Positions 45,117-54,563 of a stretch of 64,000 nt of DNA are shown piece by piece. The notes under the pieces were generated by a model. It was given only the letters and a program-made list of their open reading frames with translations, was not told the DNA's origin and did not search any database. The translations under genes and the position numbers were made by a program. The DNA is from Sporolactobacillus pectinivorans. GTDB taxonomy: Bacteria > Bacillota > Bacilli > Bacillales > Sporolactobacillaceae. The stretch is taken from assembly GCF_002802965.1 (NCBI RefSeq), contig NZ_NXGA01000001.1:598744-662743 (forward strand), in the 5' to 3' direction. Positions within the stretch are counted from its first letter, which is position 1. Each line of letters opens with the position of its first letter.

Positions 45117-46289
45117 TCAAGATTCATAGTTGATTTTATCTATGTGCGGCAGTTCGTGTGAAGCACCGGCGGGCTGCAGGCTTTCATCCGGAATATTCAA
45201 GATAAACTTGACGATATTTTCCGGGATCTGCGGATTGACATACTCCTGCTGCGATTTTTTGATTTCTTTGAGCATGGCGACATTATTCTCAAGCAGTTCA
45301 TTAATGGTAGGGACAAGATCGTTCATTGAATCACAAGTGATCGCCAGATGGTACTTTTCCGCAAACCGCGGATTGCCGGCTTCCTGGCCAGGAAGCGCCC
45401 CTGTAATCACAATCGGTGTATTGCACGAAACAGCCTCCATCATGACATTCGGGCTGCTGCGGACAAAGGCGATATCGGAATCCGCAATCAGATCCTGGAT
45501 ATTTCTTGTGAATCCATAAATGGTGACTTTATCGCCATATTTCTTGCCCAATGTTTTTTTCAGGTGAGCTTGTAATTTTTCATTTCTACCAGCTACAATA
45601 GTAATATTGAATCCAAATGTTTCGATCAGGGTCTTAGCCATTTTGCCCATGTTGCCAACACCCTCGCCGCCGCTCATAATCAGGCAGTTCAGCGGCTTGT
45701 CAGGCTGATAGTGTTCCGCATCTTTGGGTGTGTGGCTGTAAAAGCGCTCGCGAACCGGGAATCCCAGGACTTTGATCTTATCGGCCGGGACACCGAATTC
45801 AATACATTTTTCTTTAGCTTCTATTGTCGGGCTGATAATATAGTCGGCACGCGGATCCGCCCAGAACGGGGTGATACTGATCAAATCTGCGATTAAAGTA
45901 ACAAAAGGAATACGAATGTCATTTTTCCCAAGTATGTTAAGTATGGAACCGTTAAAGTTCGGGTGTACAGTCAAAATCAGATCCGGCTTGACTTCATCAA
46001 GCAAAGCAAGAAATCTTGTACGTATTTTCAGCTCAATCAGGTGATTGACAAAAGACGCCTTGACAGATGTGTAGTCCCAAATGATCTTCCATAAATGTTC
46101 CGAATTTCTTGTTATCGGCCCATACATCTTGCCGACTTTCAACAGCGTGCTTCCTCCGAGGGAAAAGCCGTCGACGACATGGATCTTCACATCCGGCACA
46201 ATGTCGAACTTTTCGCTCAGAGCTTCGGTAATGCTCTTGTGGCCATGGCCGGTGTAATTAGATGAAATGATGAGTATGTTTTTAATCAT
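45117..46289 (-). CDS. MGDG-synthase-family glycolipid glycosyltransferase (UgtP-like)
   Basis: 390-residue GT-B enzyme. The N-terminal MGDG-synthase domain (NILIISSNYTGHGHKSITEAL, SLGGSTLLKVGKMYGPI, LTVHPNFNG) and C-terminal GT28 domain (LIMSGGEGVGNMGKMAKTL, SDIAFVRSSPNVMMEAVSCN, GALPGQEAGNP) indicate sugar transfer to diacylglycerol at the membrane, giving glycolipids or the lipoteichoic-acid anchor. It is transcribed divergently from an MFS gene, which recalls the ypfP-ltaA pairing. A minus-strand promoter lies upstream. Confidence 0.87.
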   Translation of the reverse strand: MIKNILIISSNYTGHGHKSITEALSEKFDIVPDVKIHVVDGFSLGGSTLLKVGKMYGPITRNSEHLWKIIWDYTSVKASFVNHLIELKIRTRFLALLDEVKPDLILTVHPNFNGSILNILGKNDIRIPFVTLIADLISITPFWADPRADYIISPTIEAKEKCIEFGVPADKIKVLGFPVRERFYSHTPKDAEHYQPDKPLNCLIMSGGEGVGNMGKMAKTLIETFGFNITIVAGRNEKLQAHLKKTLGKKYGDKVTIYGFTRNIQDLIADSDIAFVRSSPNVMMEAVSCNTPIVITGALPGQEAGNPRFAEKYHLAITCDSMNDLVPTINELLENNVAMLKEIKKSQQEYVNPQIPENIVKFILNIPDESLQPAGASHELPHIDKINYES

Positions 46290-46355
46290 CGAAGATATCC
46301 TTTCTCTAACATTGGACTGGCTCGCTAGATAAGCAGTCTCTTCTGTCTAAATAAC

Positions 46356-46384
46356 ATTGTATGATAAACTGGGACAAGAAACAA
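46356..46384 (-). promoter_or_regulatory. Promoter of the glycolipid glycosyltransferase
   Basis: Minus strand TTGTTT (46379-46384), 17-base spacer, TACAAT (46356-46361), about 65 bases before the start codon. Confidence 0.65.
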
Positions 46385-46553
46385 TTTTTTTTCATGAAAA
46401 TTTGGTAAAAACGGATAGGCAGGCGGAATTTGCACTTGGTCTGTATGAAAATTTTACACCGATCAAGACTGATTGTCAGGGAAAAGTTATGAAGCAATCT
46501 TACCCAGAGAAGATAATCGACCTGTAACATTGATCTTAAGGAGACACTTTTTT

Positions 46554-47954
46554 ATGCCATTTCAGAAAGTAAAAACCATTTATGCCATTACGGTTTATGT
46601 CAGTCTGGCAGCCTTTGATAATATTGTCATCGGACTGTTTCCCCCGCTCTTTTCAAATATTGCACATGACGTGCATGTTAAGCTTGCATACATGGGCGTG
46701 GTCTCAGCAATCAATATTCTGGCCACGTCTTTTTCATCACTGTTTTGGGGTTATCTGTCGGGCAAATTTCATCGCAAAAGACTGATCATCATCGGAACCT
46801 TAATTTGGGTGCTTGGTGTTTCTTTGACTGCGCTGAGCGGCTCTTACGTTCAACTACTGGCATACCAGGTCATCACCGGCATCGGACTGGGCTGCGTAGC
46901 ATCCATCGGTTTCAGCGCGCTGACCGATTATGTCCCGTACCGCTCCAGAGGAATGATCCTCAGCCTGTGGGGTATGTCACAGGGATTCGGCGGAATTGCC
47001 GGTGCCTTGATTGCGGCGATTATTTCCGCATTGTCCAACTGGCGCCTGCCGTTTGAAGTCCTGGGACTCATCGGTCTGCTGCTCATTGTTTTCTACTTCT
47101 TTGTCGAGGAACCGAAATTTGGCAACGCCGAACCTGAACTGCAGAGACTGATCAAGGGCGGGAAAAGCTATATGCACCGGATCAGTATGAATCAGGTGAT
47201 GCTGATGGCTCGAAAAAGGAGCAATCTGCTGCTTTTCTTTCAGGGATTTTTCATGAATATCGCGACCGGAAGCCTGATCTGGTTGCCCACACTTTACAAA
47301 TTCAAAATGATTGAACAACTTGGGTACAGCAGCGCCATCGCGATGCTTGTTGCCACTTTTTTGTATGGTATTTTTCAGATTGGCGGCACCTTATCCTCAG
47401 TATTCGGTTATATCGGGGACGTGCTGCAGCGCCGGAGTTACGCAGCGCGTGCCCGGACCACGGCAGCGCTTGTTCTGGTAACCATGCCCCTCTATATCTT
47501 ATTATTTATTTTTCCAGTTCATAATTTATCACTCCCAAGCACAACCAATTCAGTCGTGCTTTTTTTTAGCCTGCTGGAGCAGCTGTTTTGCAATCCGTGG
47601 ATGCTGACCCTGTTCATCATTTCATTGTTTGCTTCTGCCGCCCAGTCGGCCAATACGCCGAACTGGCTCGCGCTGATCACGGATGTCAATCTCCCGGAAC
47701 ATCGCGGAACAGTGTTCGGAATTGCCAATCTAGTAAACAGTCTCGGCCGTACCATCGGCAATCTGGGCAGTGTAGGGGTTGCCATTGCAGCCATCTTTCT
47801 TCGTTCTAAAACAAATGATTACATACTGATAATGAGCCTGCTGCAGCTGTCGCTGATTCCGTCTGCATTCTGCTATTTCGTTATGGCGAAATATAATGTC
47901 CGTGACATCAGTTCGGTGAAGCAGACGCTGAACGAACGTGGAAAGATTGTGTGA
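46554..47954 (+). CDS. MFS transporter, spinster-like
   Basis: 466-residue major facilitator with 12 predicted helices. Motif A-like GYLSGKFHRKRLIIIGTLIW between helices 2 and 3; YRSRGMILSLWGMSQGFGGI and EHRGTVFGIANLVNSLGRTIG repeat the inner-loop pattern in each half. The style resembles spinster-type lipid transporters. Being divergent from a glycolipid glycosyltransferase, a glycolipid flippase role like LtaA is possible but unproven. AAGGAGA lies 9 bases before the chosen ATG. Ends at a bidirectional terminator. Confidence 0.83.
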   Translation: MPFQKVKTIYAITVYVSLAAFDNIVIGLFPPLFSNIAHDVHVKLAYMGVVSAINILATSFSSLFWGYLSGKFHRKRLIIIGTLIWVLGVSLTALSGSYVQLLAYQVITGIGLGCVASIGFSALTDYVPYRSRGMILSLWGMSQGFGGIAGALIAAIISALSNWRLPFEVLGLIGLLLIVFYFFVEEPKFGNAEPELQRLIKGGKSYMHRISMNQVMLMARKRSNLLLFFQGFFMNIATGSLIWLPTLYKFKMIEQLGYSSAIAMLVATFLYGIFQIGGTLSSVFGYIGDVLQRRSYAARARTTAALVLVTMPLYILLFIFPVHNLSLPSTTNSVVLFFSLLEQLFCNPWMLTLFIISLFASAAQSANTPNWLALITDVNLPEHRGTVFGIANLVNSLGRTIGNLGSVGVAIAAIFLRSKTNDYILIMSLLQLSLIPSAFCYFVMAKYNVRDISSVKQTLNERGKIV

Positions 47955-47975
47955 GGGTTTGAGCCACGCTGAATA

Positions 47976-48024
47976 GAGGAAAAGGCCCCCGATCCGCGCC
48001 AACGGTTTCGGGGGCCTTTTCCCG
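47976..48024. terminator. Strong bidirectional terminator
   Basis: 13-base perfect stem AAAAGGCCCCCGA (47980-47992) with TCGGGGGCCTTTT (48008-48020). Serves the MFS gene on one strand and pepT on the other. Confidence 0.92.
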
Positions 48025-48027
48025 GGC

Positions 48028-49263
48028 TTATTTTGTTTCGGCAAACAGCCTGATGATTTCCACAATGGTTTTTGTTGCTTTGACCATATTGTCAACAGAG
48101 ATGTATTCAAACTTGCCATGGAAGTTTTCGCCGCCGGTGAACAAGTTCGGCGTTGGCAACCCCATGTAGGAGATCTGCGCGCCGTCTGTGCCGCCGCGGA
48201 TCGGGAGAACCTGGGGCTCAATATCAAGATTCTTCAGTGCCTGATAGGCGACATCGACCACTTCTTTATGTTCTTCCACTTTTTCTTTCATGTTGTAGTA
48301 CTGATCTTTCAGTTCGAGGACAACACTCTTTTCCCCGTATTTTTTTTGCAGCTTTTTAACAGTTTCCTGAACAAAGCTTTTTTTCTCGGCGAATTTGGTC
48401 TTGTCAAAATCGCGGATAATATATACGAGTTTGGACTGTTCGACATCGCCGTTAAAAGTCAACAGATGGTAAAAGCCCTCATAGCCGTCGGTCAGCTCCG
48501 GTGCTTCATTGGCCGGGATTCTGTTTTGAAAGTCAATAGCCAGCTTGATTGAGTTTACCATTTTGCCCTTGGCCGAACCAGGGTGGACGTTGCTCCCGCT
48601 GAAGAAAAGTTTGGCTTCAGCGGCGTTGAAATTTTCATATTCAAGTCCGCCAAGAGCCCCGCCGTCCACAGTGTACGCCAATTCCGCACCGAACGCGGCG
48701 ACATCAAATTTGTGCGGGCCGCGGCCGATTTCCTCATCGGGTGTGAAGGCGACGCGGACCTTCCCGTGCTTGATTTCCGGATGATGTAGCAGATAGTCCA
48801 TGGCAGTCATGATTTCTGAAATGCCGGACTTGTCATCGGCACCGAGCAATGTTGTGCCGTCGGTTGTAATCAGCATATGGCCAACATATTTTTTCAGCTC
48901 AGGGAACGTACCCGGGCTGAGTATAATGCCGCGCTCCTTGTTCAGCACGATATCTTTTCCATCATATTTTTCAATAACCTGGGGATTGACCCCTTCACCG
49001 GTAAAATCGGTGGCCGTGTCAACATGGGACATGAAACCGATGGTTGGAACTGCCTTGTCTGTATTGGACGGCAGAGAGGCCATCACATAGCCGTTCGCGT
49101 CCATCGTCACGTCAGCCATACCGAGTGCTTTAAGCTCAGTAACAAGCTGACGGCCTAGCGCCAGCTGGCCGGGCGTCGACGGGCAGCCGGGGTTGTCGTC
49201 ATTCGACTGGGTATTGACTTTCACATATGACGTAAATCGTTTAATGATGTCTTCTTTCAACAC
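48028..49263 (-). CDS. pepT: Peptidase T (tripeptidase)
   Basis: Zinc tripeptidase of family M20B that releases the N-terminal residue from tripeptides (411 aa). Metal ligands: His in [12 protein letters not shown], Asp in [14 protein letters not shown], the Glu pair in [10 protein letters not shown], Asp in YTVDGG, and the last His in [13 protein letters not shown] start chosen because GGGAG lies 6 bases away and the length then equals E. coli and Bacillus PepT. The open frame extends 19 codons upstream. With PepC it suggests active peptide use. Confidence 0.95.
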   Translation of the reverse strand: MLKEDIIKRFTSYVKVNTQSNDDNPGCPSTPGQLALGRQLVTELKALGMADVTMDANGYVMASLPSNTDKAVPTIGFMSHVDTATDFTGEGVNPQVIEKYDGKDIVLNKERGIILSPGTFPELKKYVGHMLITTDGTTLLGADDKSGISEIMTAMDYLLHHPEIKHGKVRVAFTPDEEIGRGPHKFDVAAFGAELAYTVDGGALGGLEYENFNAAEAKLFFSGSNVHPGSAKGKMVNSIKLAIDFQNRIPANEAPELTDGYEGFYHLLTFNGDVEQSKLVYIIRDFDKTKFAEKKSFVQETVKKLQKKYGEKSVVLELKDQYYNMKEKVEEHKEVVDVAYQALKNLDIEPQVLPIRGGTDGAQISYMGLPTPNLFTGGENFHGKFEYISVDNMVKATKTIVEIIRLFAETK

Positions 49264-49386
49264 ATTCAGCTCCCTTTTTTCATCTTTTACTATCTTACCA
49301 CGAGCGCGCTCTGCACACATGATGCAGAGTCAACCTCGGCGAAGGCACTGTAATGGGGTGTGCCGGGCGTCAGTCCTTTCTCCCCC

Positions 49387-50517
49387 TTAGAAAGCTTTTC
49401 GCCAGACGACAAAATTTCCGGCAAACAGGATCAGAGCATAGAGCCATAAACCATAACCAGGAAGAAACCAGCCGATCAGTGCATGAAGGCCAACAAATGG
49501 AACTGCGCCAACCATTAGAACCAGTGCCTGCATATTTCCGCCTTCCTGAACTGTTTCAAAGGGCATTGAAAAGGGAAGTGTGCCTTCACCGTTGATGGTT
49601 CTGTAGCAGATGACACTGTACAGGCAGGCGGTCAGGAAAATAACAACCAGATCAGGGAGAATGAGTCCCTTAAAGATGAGTAGAAACAAAAAAGACAGAA
49701 TCAGATAAACAGGGAAAAATAGCCTTATGAGGAAGGCTTTCAATGCACCGGAGAAAATGCTTACCCGATTTTGAATGGGTGCCGCGCTGAAAATCCACGC
49801 TCCTTTATAAGCACCGGAAAATTTCAGCATGGAAATCGCCGTCGGAATCATGAAAAGACTGAAATAGAGAAAATAATAGGATTTTCCCGTGCCGATTTCC
49901 TGCCAGGACTGACCTTGCAGAGACGTGAATATAAAAATGAACGGGAAAATCAGTGAGATGCCGAGCGTCGGATAGACTTTCAGTTTAAACGGCCGGTCAT
50001 TTTTCATATTCAGCGCCGCAAAACGGAAGAATATCCGCTCTTCACGCTGAAAACAAACTATCCGCGCGATGGCTTTATTTATTTTCCCTTCATGCATTTT
50101 GCTTTCCCCGCCGCGGTCCGACAGCTTGAAAATTGCTGCTTCAAAGACTGCGCTGCATTTATTGTAAATCAGGGCAGAAAGAAGCGGCAGGACAATGCTT
50201 ATGACGGAAAAGGCGATAATTTCCGGACTTCTGCTGCCGCCGATCAACCATTCGAAGGACGAACTAAACCACAGAGGCGGTAAGAATAGTTGCCACCATG
50301 CCGGATGAAGAGCGAAGTGCGTATTTGTGAGGTCAAAAATATGGATCAGCAGCTGGTAACCGATGGCGATCGAAAAGCTTAGCAGAATCTGCACATAATT
50401 GATGGCATCTTTCAGCCTTTCCCCGTCGAAAAATTTCATAATCAGCAGATAGATGAGAGCAGTCATAATCACAACAAAAAGATCCATCAAAACAAGTTCA
50501 ATAGAAAATAGAAGCAA
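49387..50517 (-). CDS. ABC-2-type exporter permease, apparently N-terminally truncated
   Basis: 376 residues with about eight helices; GERLKDAINYVQILLSFSIAIGYQLL, quoted in part as GERLKDAINYVQILL, and the C-terminal EGTLPFSMPFETVQEGGN pattern are of a Firmicutes permease group whose members, as I remember them, run to about 520-550 aa. The frame starts abruptly inside a transmembrane helix, with only a TTG and no ribosome binding site. Immediately upstream in this frame is TGA, and the region overlaps the 3' end of the ATPase. So about 150 N-terminal residues seem to be missing and the exporter may be inactive. Confidence 0.65.
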   Translation of the reverse strand: MLLFSIELVLMDLFVVIMTALIYLLIMKFFDGERLKDAINYVQILLSFSIAIGYQLLIHIFDLTNTHFALHPAWWQLFLPPLWFSSSFEWLIGGSRSPEIIAFSVISIVLPLLSALIYNKCSAVFEAAIFKLSDRGGESKMHEGKINKAIARIVCFQREERIFFRFAALNMKNDRPFKLKVYPTLGISLIFPFIFIFTSLQGQSWQEIGTGKSYYFLYFSLFMIPTAISMLKFSGAYKGAWIFSAAPIQNRVSIFSGALKAFLIRLFFPVYLILSFLFLLIFKGLILPDLVVIFLTACLYSVICYRTINGEGTLPFSMPFETVQEGGNMQALVLMVGAVPFVGLHALIGWFLPGYGLWLYALILFAGNFVVWRKAF

Positions 50518-51305
50518 AAACAGCGGGCCGAAACGAAATCACGGGCGATCTTCTCATGCTCATGAAATCCGGTCAGTTGATTGAAGATTTCTTCCAGTGT
50601 CCCTTCTTTGTTTTGTCCTTTCAGTTCGTCAAAGCTCCCGTCAGCAGCAATATGGCCGTCGGACAGAAGCACGATACGGTGGCTGATCTTTTCGACTACA
50701 TCCATGATGTGCGAGGAATAGAAGATCGTTTTCCCCTGCTTGGAAAGTTGGGCGAGAATCTCCTTAAAGACAAGAACGCTGTTTGCATCCAGACCGCTGA
50801 GCGGCTCGTCAAAGAACAGCAAGTCCGGATTGTGCAGCAGACTGGAAATGATCAGAACTTTCTGCCGCATTCCTTTTGAAAAAGAAGACAAGCGGGTGTC
50901 GAGGACGTGAGCAAGGCCGAACTCTTCCATCAGCAGGCCGGCTTTACGTTCTGCCCGCCTGTCCTCCATTCCATAGCACGCCCCGGAGAAAATCAGATAT
51001 TCCCGCGCTGTCAGTGTGTCATAAACTTCCGCAGTCTCCGGCACGTATCCAATCCGTCCCTTGTAGGCTACGCCGCTTGTCCGGATATCTTCTCCGAAAA
51101 GTCTGACCTCACCGTCATAACCTTCCTGAAGCCCAAGCACAATCCGAACGGTCGTGCTTTTGCCTGCTCCGTTCGGGCCAATGTAGCCGACAATCTGGCC
51201 CCTGTACACTTCGAGATTGATGCCTTTCAGGACGGGCCCATATCCGTAGTTCATGCTCAGATCCTTCATCGATAGAACACTTTCCTTTTCAGTTTCGATC
51301 ATCAT
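50487..51305 (-). CDS. ABC exporter ATP-binding protein with aberrant C-terminus
   Basis: ATPase of a two-gene ABC-2 exporter. Walker A GYIGPNGAGKSTT, signature FSKGMRQKVLI, Walker B LLFFDEPLSGLDA and H-loop FYSSHIMD are intact. The end EHEKIARDFVSA is where such ATPases normally stop; here it runs on as RCFCFYFLLNLF, which is permease sequence read in the wrong frame. This points to a deletion that removed the ATPase stop and the permease start. Start chosen at ATG after GAAGGTG, 3 codons inside the longest frame. Confidence 0.78.
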   Translation of the reverse strand: MMIETEKESVLSMKDLSMNYGYGPVLKGINLEVYRGQIVGYIGPNGAGKSTTVRIVLGLQEGYDGEVRLFGEDIRTSGVAYKGRIGYVPETAEVYDTLTAREYLIFSGACYGMEDRRAERKAGLLMEEFGLAHVLDTRLSSFSKGMRQKVLIISSLLHNPDLLFFDEPLSGLDANSVLVFKEILAQLSKQGKTIFYSSHIMDVVEKISHRIVLLSDGHIAADGSFDELKGQNKEGTLEEIFNQLTGFHEHEKIARDFVSARCFCFYFLLNLF

Positions 51306-51446
51306 CACCTTCAATCATCACGTTTGAACTTAGCGTATCACTTAATGATTATAATTTCCGCAAAAATCACAATATTGTTAAATCATCCTGAATCGCTCAT
51401 CTATTTTTTATATAGGCTATGTTAAAAGTTCAATGTTGGTTTTGCC

Positions 51447-51510
51447 ACCCGTTGATTGGAGCGGATCGCCCGCAGAAAGCGAGTGCATGGAGTGAAAAGC
51501 AGCAGATTAG
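51447..51510. repeat. Remnant of a Bacillaceae intergenic repeat
   Basis: GTTGATTGGAGCGG at 51451-51464 and GCAGAAAGCGAGTGCATGGA at 51472-51491, followed by GTGAAAAGCAGC, match the two ends of a long inverted element I know from Bacillus intergenic regions (..GTTGATTGGAGCGG....CCGCGGAAAGCGAGTGCCTGGAGCGGAAATCAAC). The GC-rich middle is largely missing. The surrounding 51315-51652 holds no gene and must carry promoters for the ABC units on either side. Confidence 0.55.
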
Positions 51511-51652
51511 TTTGACAAAGCCTTTATATAAAAAAAGTTATCTGCATTCTTTCGAGTGTCACGGCTGAAGCCCAGAGCATATATCATTATCAAAGCCCAT
51601 TTTTTAATATGAGCGGCAGTGGAATTCATATTTAGAAGGATGTGATCGTGGC

Positions 51653-52423
51653 ATGAGCGAGCTCAATATTCAACACTGCAGCAAGTATTTTAAAAAAAAC
51701 GGCAAGCCCTTGTGTGTGCTTGAAACGGCCGACATGAAGGTCGAAAACGGTAAGTTCGTAAGTATCATTGGCCCGAGCGGCTGCGGTAAATCTACTCTTT
51801 TTAACATCATTGCCGGACTCGCCAGGCCATCGGAAGGGCAGGTTCTCCTTGACGGAAAAAATATAACCGGTGAGAGCGGCCATGTCGGCTATATGCTTCA
51901 GAAAGACCTGCTGCTGCCGTGGCGAACGATTCTTGACAATGTCATTATCGGACTGGAAATCCGCGGTGTTTCGAAGAAGAAGGCACGCGAGAAGGCACTG
52001 CCGATGCTGCAAAAATACGGGTTAAAGGGATTCGAATATGATCACCCGGACGCGCTATCCGGCGGGATGCGCCAGCGGGCCGGGCTGATCCGTACTCTGT
52101 TGGATAATAAAGAAGTCATTCTGCTGGATGAGCCATTTGGGGCGCTTGACGCTCAGACAAGGCTGCAGATGCAGAACTGGTTGCTTCAGATCTGGAGCGA
52201 TTTTCAAAAAACGGTGCTATTTGTCACACATGATATTGATGAAGCCATTTATCTTTCTGATGAAATTTATGTTTTTACACGCCGGCCCGGACGGATCAAG
52301 ACGAAAATTGACGTCAGGTTGCCGCGTCCGCGCGGAGAACAGACGTTAATGGAGGAGCGTTTCCTGTATCTGAAAAGAAAACTTTTGCTGATGTTGCGGG
52401 AAGAACGTGAACCTTCCGGATAA
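51653..52423 (+). CDS. ABC importer ATPase (SsuB/TauB type)
   Basis: Energises an importer of the nitrate/sulfonate/taurine family (256 aa). Walker A IIGPSGCGKSTLF, Q-loop YMLQKDLLLPWRTILDNV, signature LSGGMRQRAGLIRTL, Walker B VILLDEPFGALDA, H-loop FVTHDIDEAIYLSDEIYV, and the typical tail FTRRPGRIKTKIDVRLPRPR. GAAGGATGTGATCG precedes the ATG. First gene of a three-gene operon with a permease and a binding lipoprotein. Confidence 0.92.
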   Translation: MSELNIQHCSKYFKKNGKPLCVLETADMKVENGKFVSIIGPSGCGKSTLFNIIAGLARPSEGQVLLDGKNITGESGHVGYMLQKDLLLPWRTILDNVIIGLEIRGVSKKKAREKALPMLQKYGLKGFEYDHPDALSGGMRQRAGLIRTLLDNKEVILLDEPFGALDAQTRLQMQNWLLQIWSDFQKTVLFVTHDIDEAIYLSDEIYVFTRRPGRIKTKIDVRLPRPRGEQTLMEERFLYLKRKLLLMLREEREPSG

Positions 52424-52470
52424 TCTGATGGTTTCCCGGGGGGATGCTCTGAAAAAAGGTGGTGATAAAA

Positions 52471-53298
52471 ATGGCGGAAAAGCCGAAGCAGGGTCGAACC
52501 GAACTGTTGATTGAAGATCAGAACGTGGAGCAGGCAAAAATCCGGCATCGGGCACTTGCCGGACAAATTTTTGTCGGTCTTTTTATTATTTTTCTCTGGG
52601 AATTTTCGACGCGGATCGGTTGGCTCGACAGTTATTACTGGAGCAGCCCAAGCACGATTGTCCGGACAGGTTGGGTGGCAATAACGGAGGGTACGCTGCT
52701 TCAGGATCTTGCTTATACTTCAGGCGCAACGATCGCCGGGTTTATTCTCGGTACCGTGGTTGGCTCGGCGCTCGGTCTTTCATTCTGGTGGTCGGAGCTC
52801 TATTCGAGGATTACTGAACCGTATCTGATCGCCATTAATGCGGTGCCGAAGCTTGCGCTGGCACCGGTACTGGTCATTATGTTCGGAATTGGTTTTGATT
52901 CGAAAGTGGTTCTCGCATTTCTGATGACAGTAATTGTCGCGTCGATTGCGGCGTATAGTGGTGTGAAAAACGTTGACAGGGATTTGGAAAAAATGTTGCT
53001 GTCGCTCGGCGCCAGACGGCACCATATTTTTTTCAAAGTCGTGATTCCCTCATCCGTTCCCTGGATGGTCAGCACTCTGAAAATCAATATATCTCTTGCG
53101 CTTGCAGGAACGATTGTCGGTGAGTTTATTAGCTCACAGCAGGGGATCGGCCGAATGATTCTTTATGCCGGTCAGATTCTTAATATTGATCTCGTCTGGG
53201 TCGGCGTGATCGTGCTTTCGGTATTGTCGATTGTCATGTATCTCGGAACGGTGTGGTTAGAGCGTTTGCTGATGAGAGGAAGAACGCCAAAATCATAA
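52471..53298 (+). CDS. ABC importer permease (SsuC/TauC type)
   Basis: 275-residue inner-membrane permease with about six helices, BPD_transp_1 family. N-terminal cytoplasmic head, then LWEFSTRIGWLDSYYWSSPS; the EAA coupling motif is LSLGARRHHIFFKVVIPSS. Conserved NAVPKLALAPVLVIMFGIG is typical of SsuC/TauC/ThiX permeases. ATG chosen 12 bases into the open frame, where AAGGTGG is correctly spaced. Lies 47 bases after the ATPase gene and 15 bases before the binding protein. Confidence 0.92.
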   Translation: MAEKPKQGRTELLIEDQNVEQAKIRHRALAGQIFVGLFIIFLWEFSTRIGWLDSYYWSSPSTIVRTGWVAITEGTLLQDLAYTSGATIAGFILGTVVGSALGLSFWWSELYSRITEPYLIAINAVPKLALAPVLVIMFGIGFDSKVVLAFLMTVIVASIAAYSGVKNVDRDLEKMLLSLGARRHHIFFKVVIPSSVPWMVSTLKINISLALAGTIVGEFISSQQGIGRMILYAGQILNIDLVWVGVIVLSVLSIVMYLGTVWLERLLMRGRTPKS

Positions 53299-53313
53299 GC
53301 GGAGGTAGAAATA

Positions 53314-54324
53314 ATGAAAAAAATAAAAGGGGCGCTGGCGCTGATGCTTGCGGCGGCATTGATTCTGTCGGGCTGCGGGGCAAATAGCGGGAAGGGAGCC
53401 CTTAAGGATATTGTGATTGCCGAACCGGTGCACCTGATTGCGTATTTGCCGCTCTATGTGGCCATTGATAAGGGCTATTTCAAAGAAGAGGGATTGAATG
53501 TCAAGCTAATCACGGCAACCGGCGGTGCACACGTCACGTCCGTCGTCAGTGGTGATGCGTGGGGTGTAATCGGCGGACCGGATTCCATACAGATTGCCAA
53601 CAAGGGCAGCAAAGATCCGATTACTGCGGTAGTCAATGTCGTGAACCGTGCCAATGTCTATCTAATGGCCAATAAAAAGCTGAAACTGAAAGGAAACAGC
53701 GATAAAGATCTCGCCGCTTTTTTGAAAGGAAAAAGCATTGCCGCAGGCCGCTATGGCGGGAGTCCGGATCTGCTCACGCGCTGGTTGCTGCTGAAAGTCG
53801 GTCTTAACCCGAACAAGGATGTCAAACTTGATGAACCGGCGGATGCGACGGCAGTCGTGTCGCTGGTCGCGCAGGGCAAAGATGATATAGCGAACGGTGC
53901 GGAGCCGCAGATTAATGACGGTATCAAGAAAGGGGCGTGGGGGGAGCCCTTCTATGGATTCCCAAGCCTCGGAGATTATGCATACTCAGTGATCAGCACG
54001 AAGGAATCCACGATTAAAAAAGATCCGCAGACCGTGCAGAAAGTAGTCAATGCGGTACTTAAAGGACTTAAAGTGGTGAATGATAACAAGAAAGAGGCTT
54101 ATAAAATTCTGAAAAAAGAATTCCCGACGGCTTCAGACGCCAGTCTGAAAGCTTCCATGGATCGCGCCTACAAAGACCAGCTCTGGAGCAAAGACGGTTA
54201 CATCTCTCCAGCCGCCGTTGCCAAACCTCTGGATGTTGTCAAGAAAACCGGCATCTACACCCAAGGCTACCAATACAGTAAACTTGTTGATATGTCTTTT
54301 GTGAAAAAAGCACAGAAAAAATAA
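53314..54324 (+). CDS. ABC importer substrate-binding lipoprotein (NMT1/SsuA type)
   Basis: 336-residue lipoprotein: signal peptide with lipobox LSGC (Cys20 region), then the SsuA/NMT1 fold: AYLPLYVAIDKGYFKEEGL, VVSGDAWGVIGGPD, and GRYGGSPDLLTRWLL. These features place it with binding proteins for sulfonates, nitrate, taurine or pyrimidine precursors. No sulfonatase or thiamin gene adjoins, so the substrate stays open. GCGGAGG precedes the ATG. A terminator directly follows. Confidence 0.9.
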   Translation: MKKIKGALALMLAAALILSGCGANSGKGALKDIVIAEPVHLIAYLPLYVAIDKGYFKEEGLNVKLITATGGAHVTSVVSGDAWGVIGGPDSIQIANKGSKDPITAVVNVVNRANVYLMANKKLKLKGNSDKDLAAFLKGKSIAAGRYGGSPDLLTRWLLLKVGLNPNKDVKLDEPADATAVVSLVAQGKDDIANGAEPQINDGIKKGAWGEPFYGFPSLGDYAYSVISTKESTIKKDPQTVQKVVNAVLKGLKVVNDNKKEAYKILKKEFPTASDASLKASMDRAYKDQLWSKDGYISPAAVAKPLDVVKKTGIYTQGYQYSKLVDMSFVKKAQKK

Positions 54325-54347
54325 AATTTTTCCCCGCAATTGATATG

Positions 54348-54376
54348 AAAAGGCGCGCAGTTTTTTGCGCGCCTTT
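54348..54376 (+). terminator. Rho-independent terminator of the importer operon
   Basis: Near-perfect stem AAAAGGCGCGC/GCGCGCCTTT around AGTTTTTT; short T tail. Confidence 0.85.
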
Positions 54377-54489
54377 AAATCTGGGCTGGTCAGAACTTAT
54401 TGACTTATCGGGAACTTCCTCGTTAAGAATCGAAGCTTGCGTGTTGATTATCGCTTTTAGCAAGGCAAACATGATCACGGGCAGCATCA

Positions 54490-54525
54490 TTGGCAGTAGG
54501 CTTCATTTAGTTGTATAATACAACT
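54490..54525 (+). promoter_or_regulatory. marR promoter with overlapping palindromic operator
   Basis: TTGGCA (54490-54495), 18-base spacer, TATAAT (54514-54519). The -10 box lies inside a perfect 17-base palindrome, AGTTGTATAATACAACT (54509-54525), an obvious candidate operator for the MarR regulator encoded next. Confidence 0.75.
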
Positions 54526-54563
54526 TGTTTGCAAATGATCCTGCTTGAATCGAGGGATAAATC

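Noticed and set aside
44915..45127. 70-codon minus-strand frame just after the glycolipid glycosyltransferase
   Set aside because: No ribosome binding site stronger than background, low-complexity Leu/Phe composition, overlaps degenerate repeats, and no family recognised.
51540..51652. TPP riboswitch upstream of the SsuABC-like operon
   Set aside because: No CTGAGA/thi-box elements are present, so a thiamin-precursor substrate is not supported.
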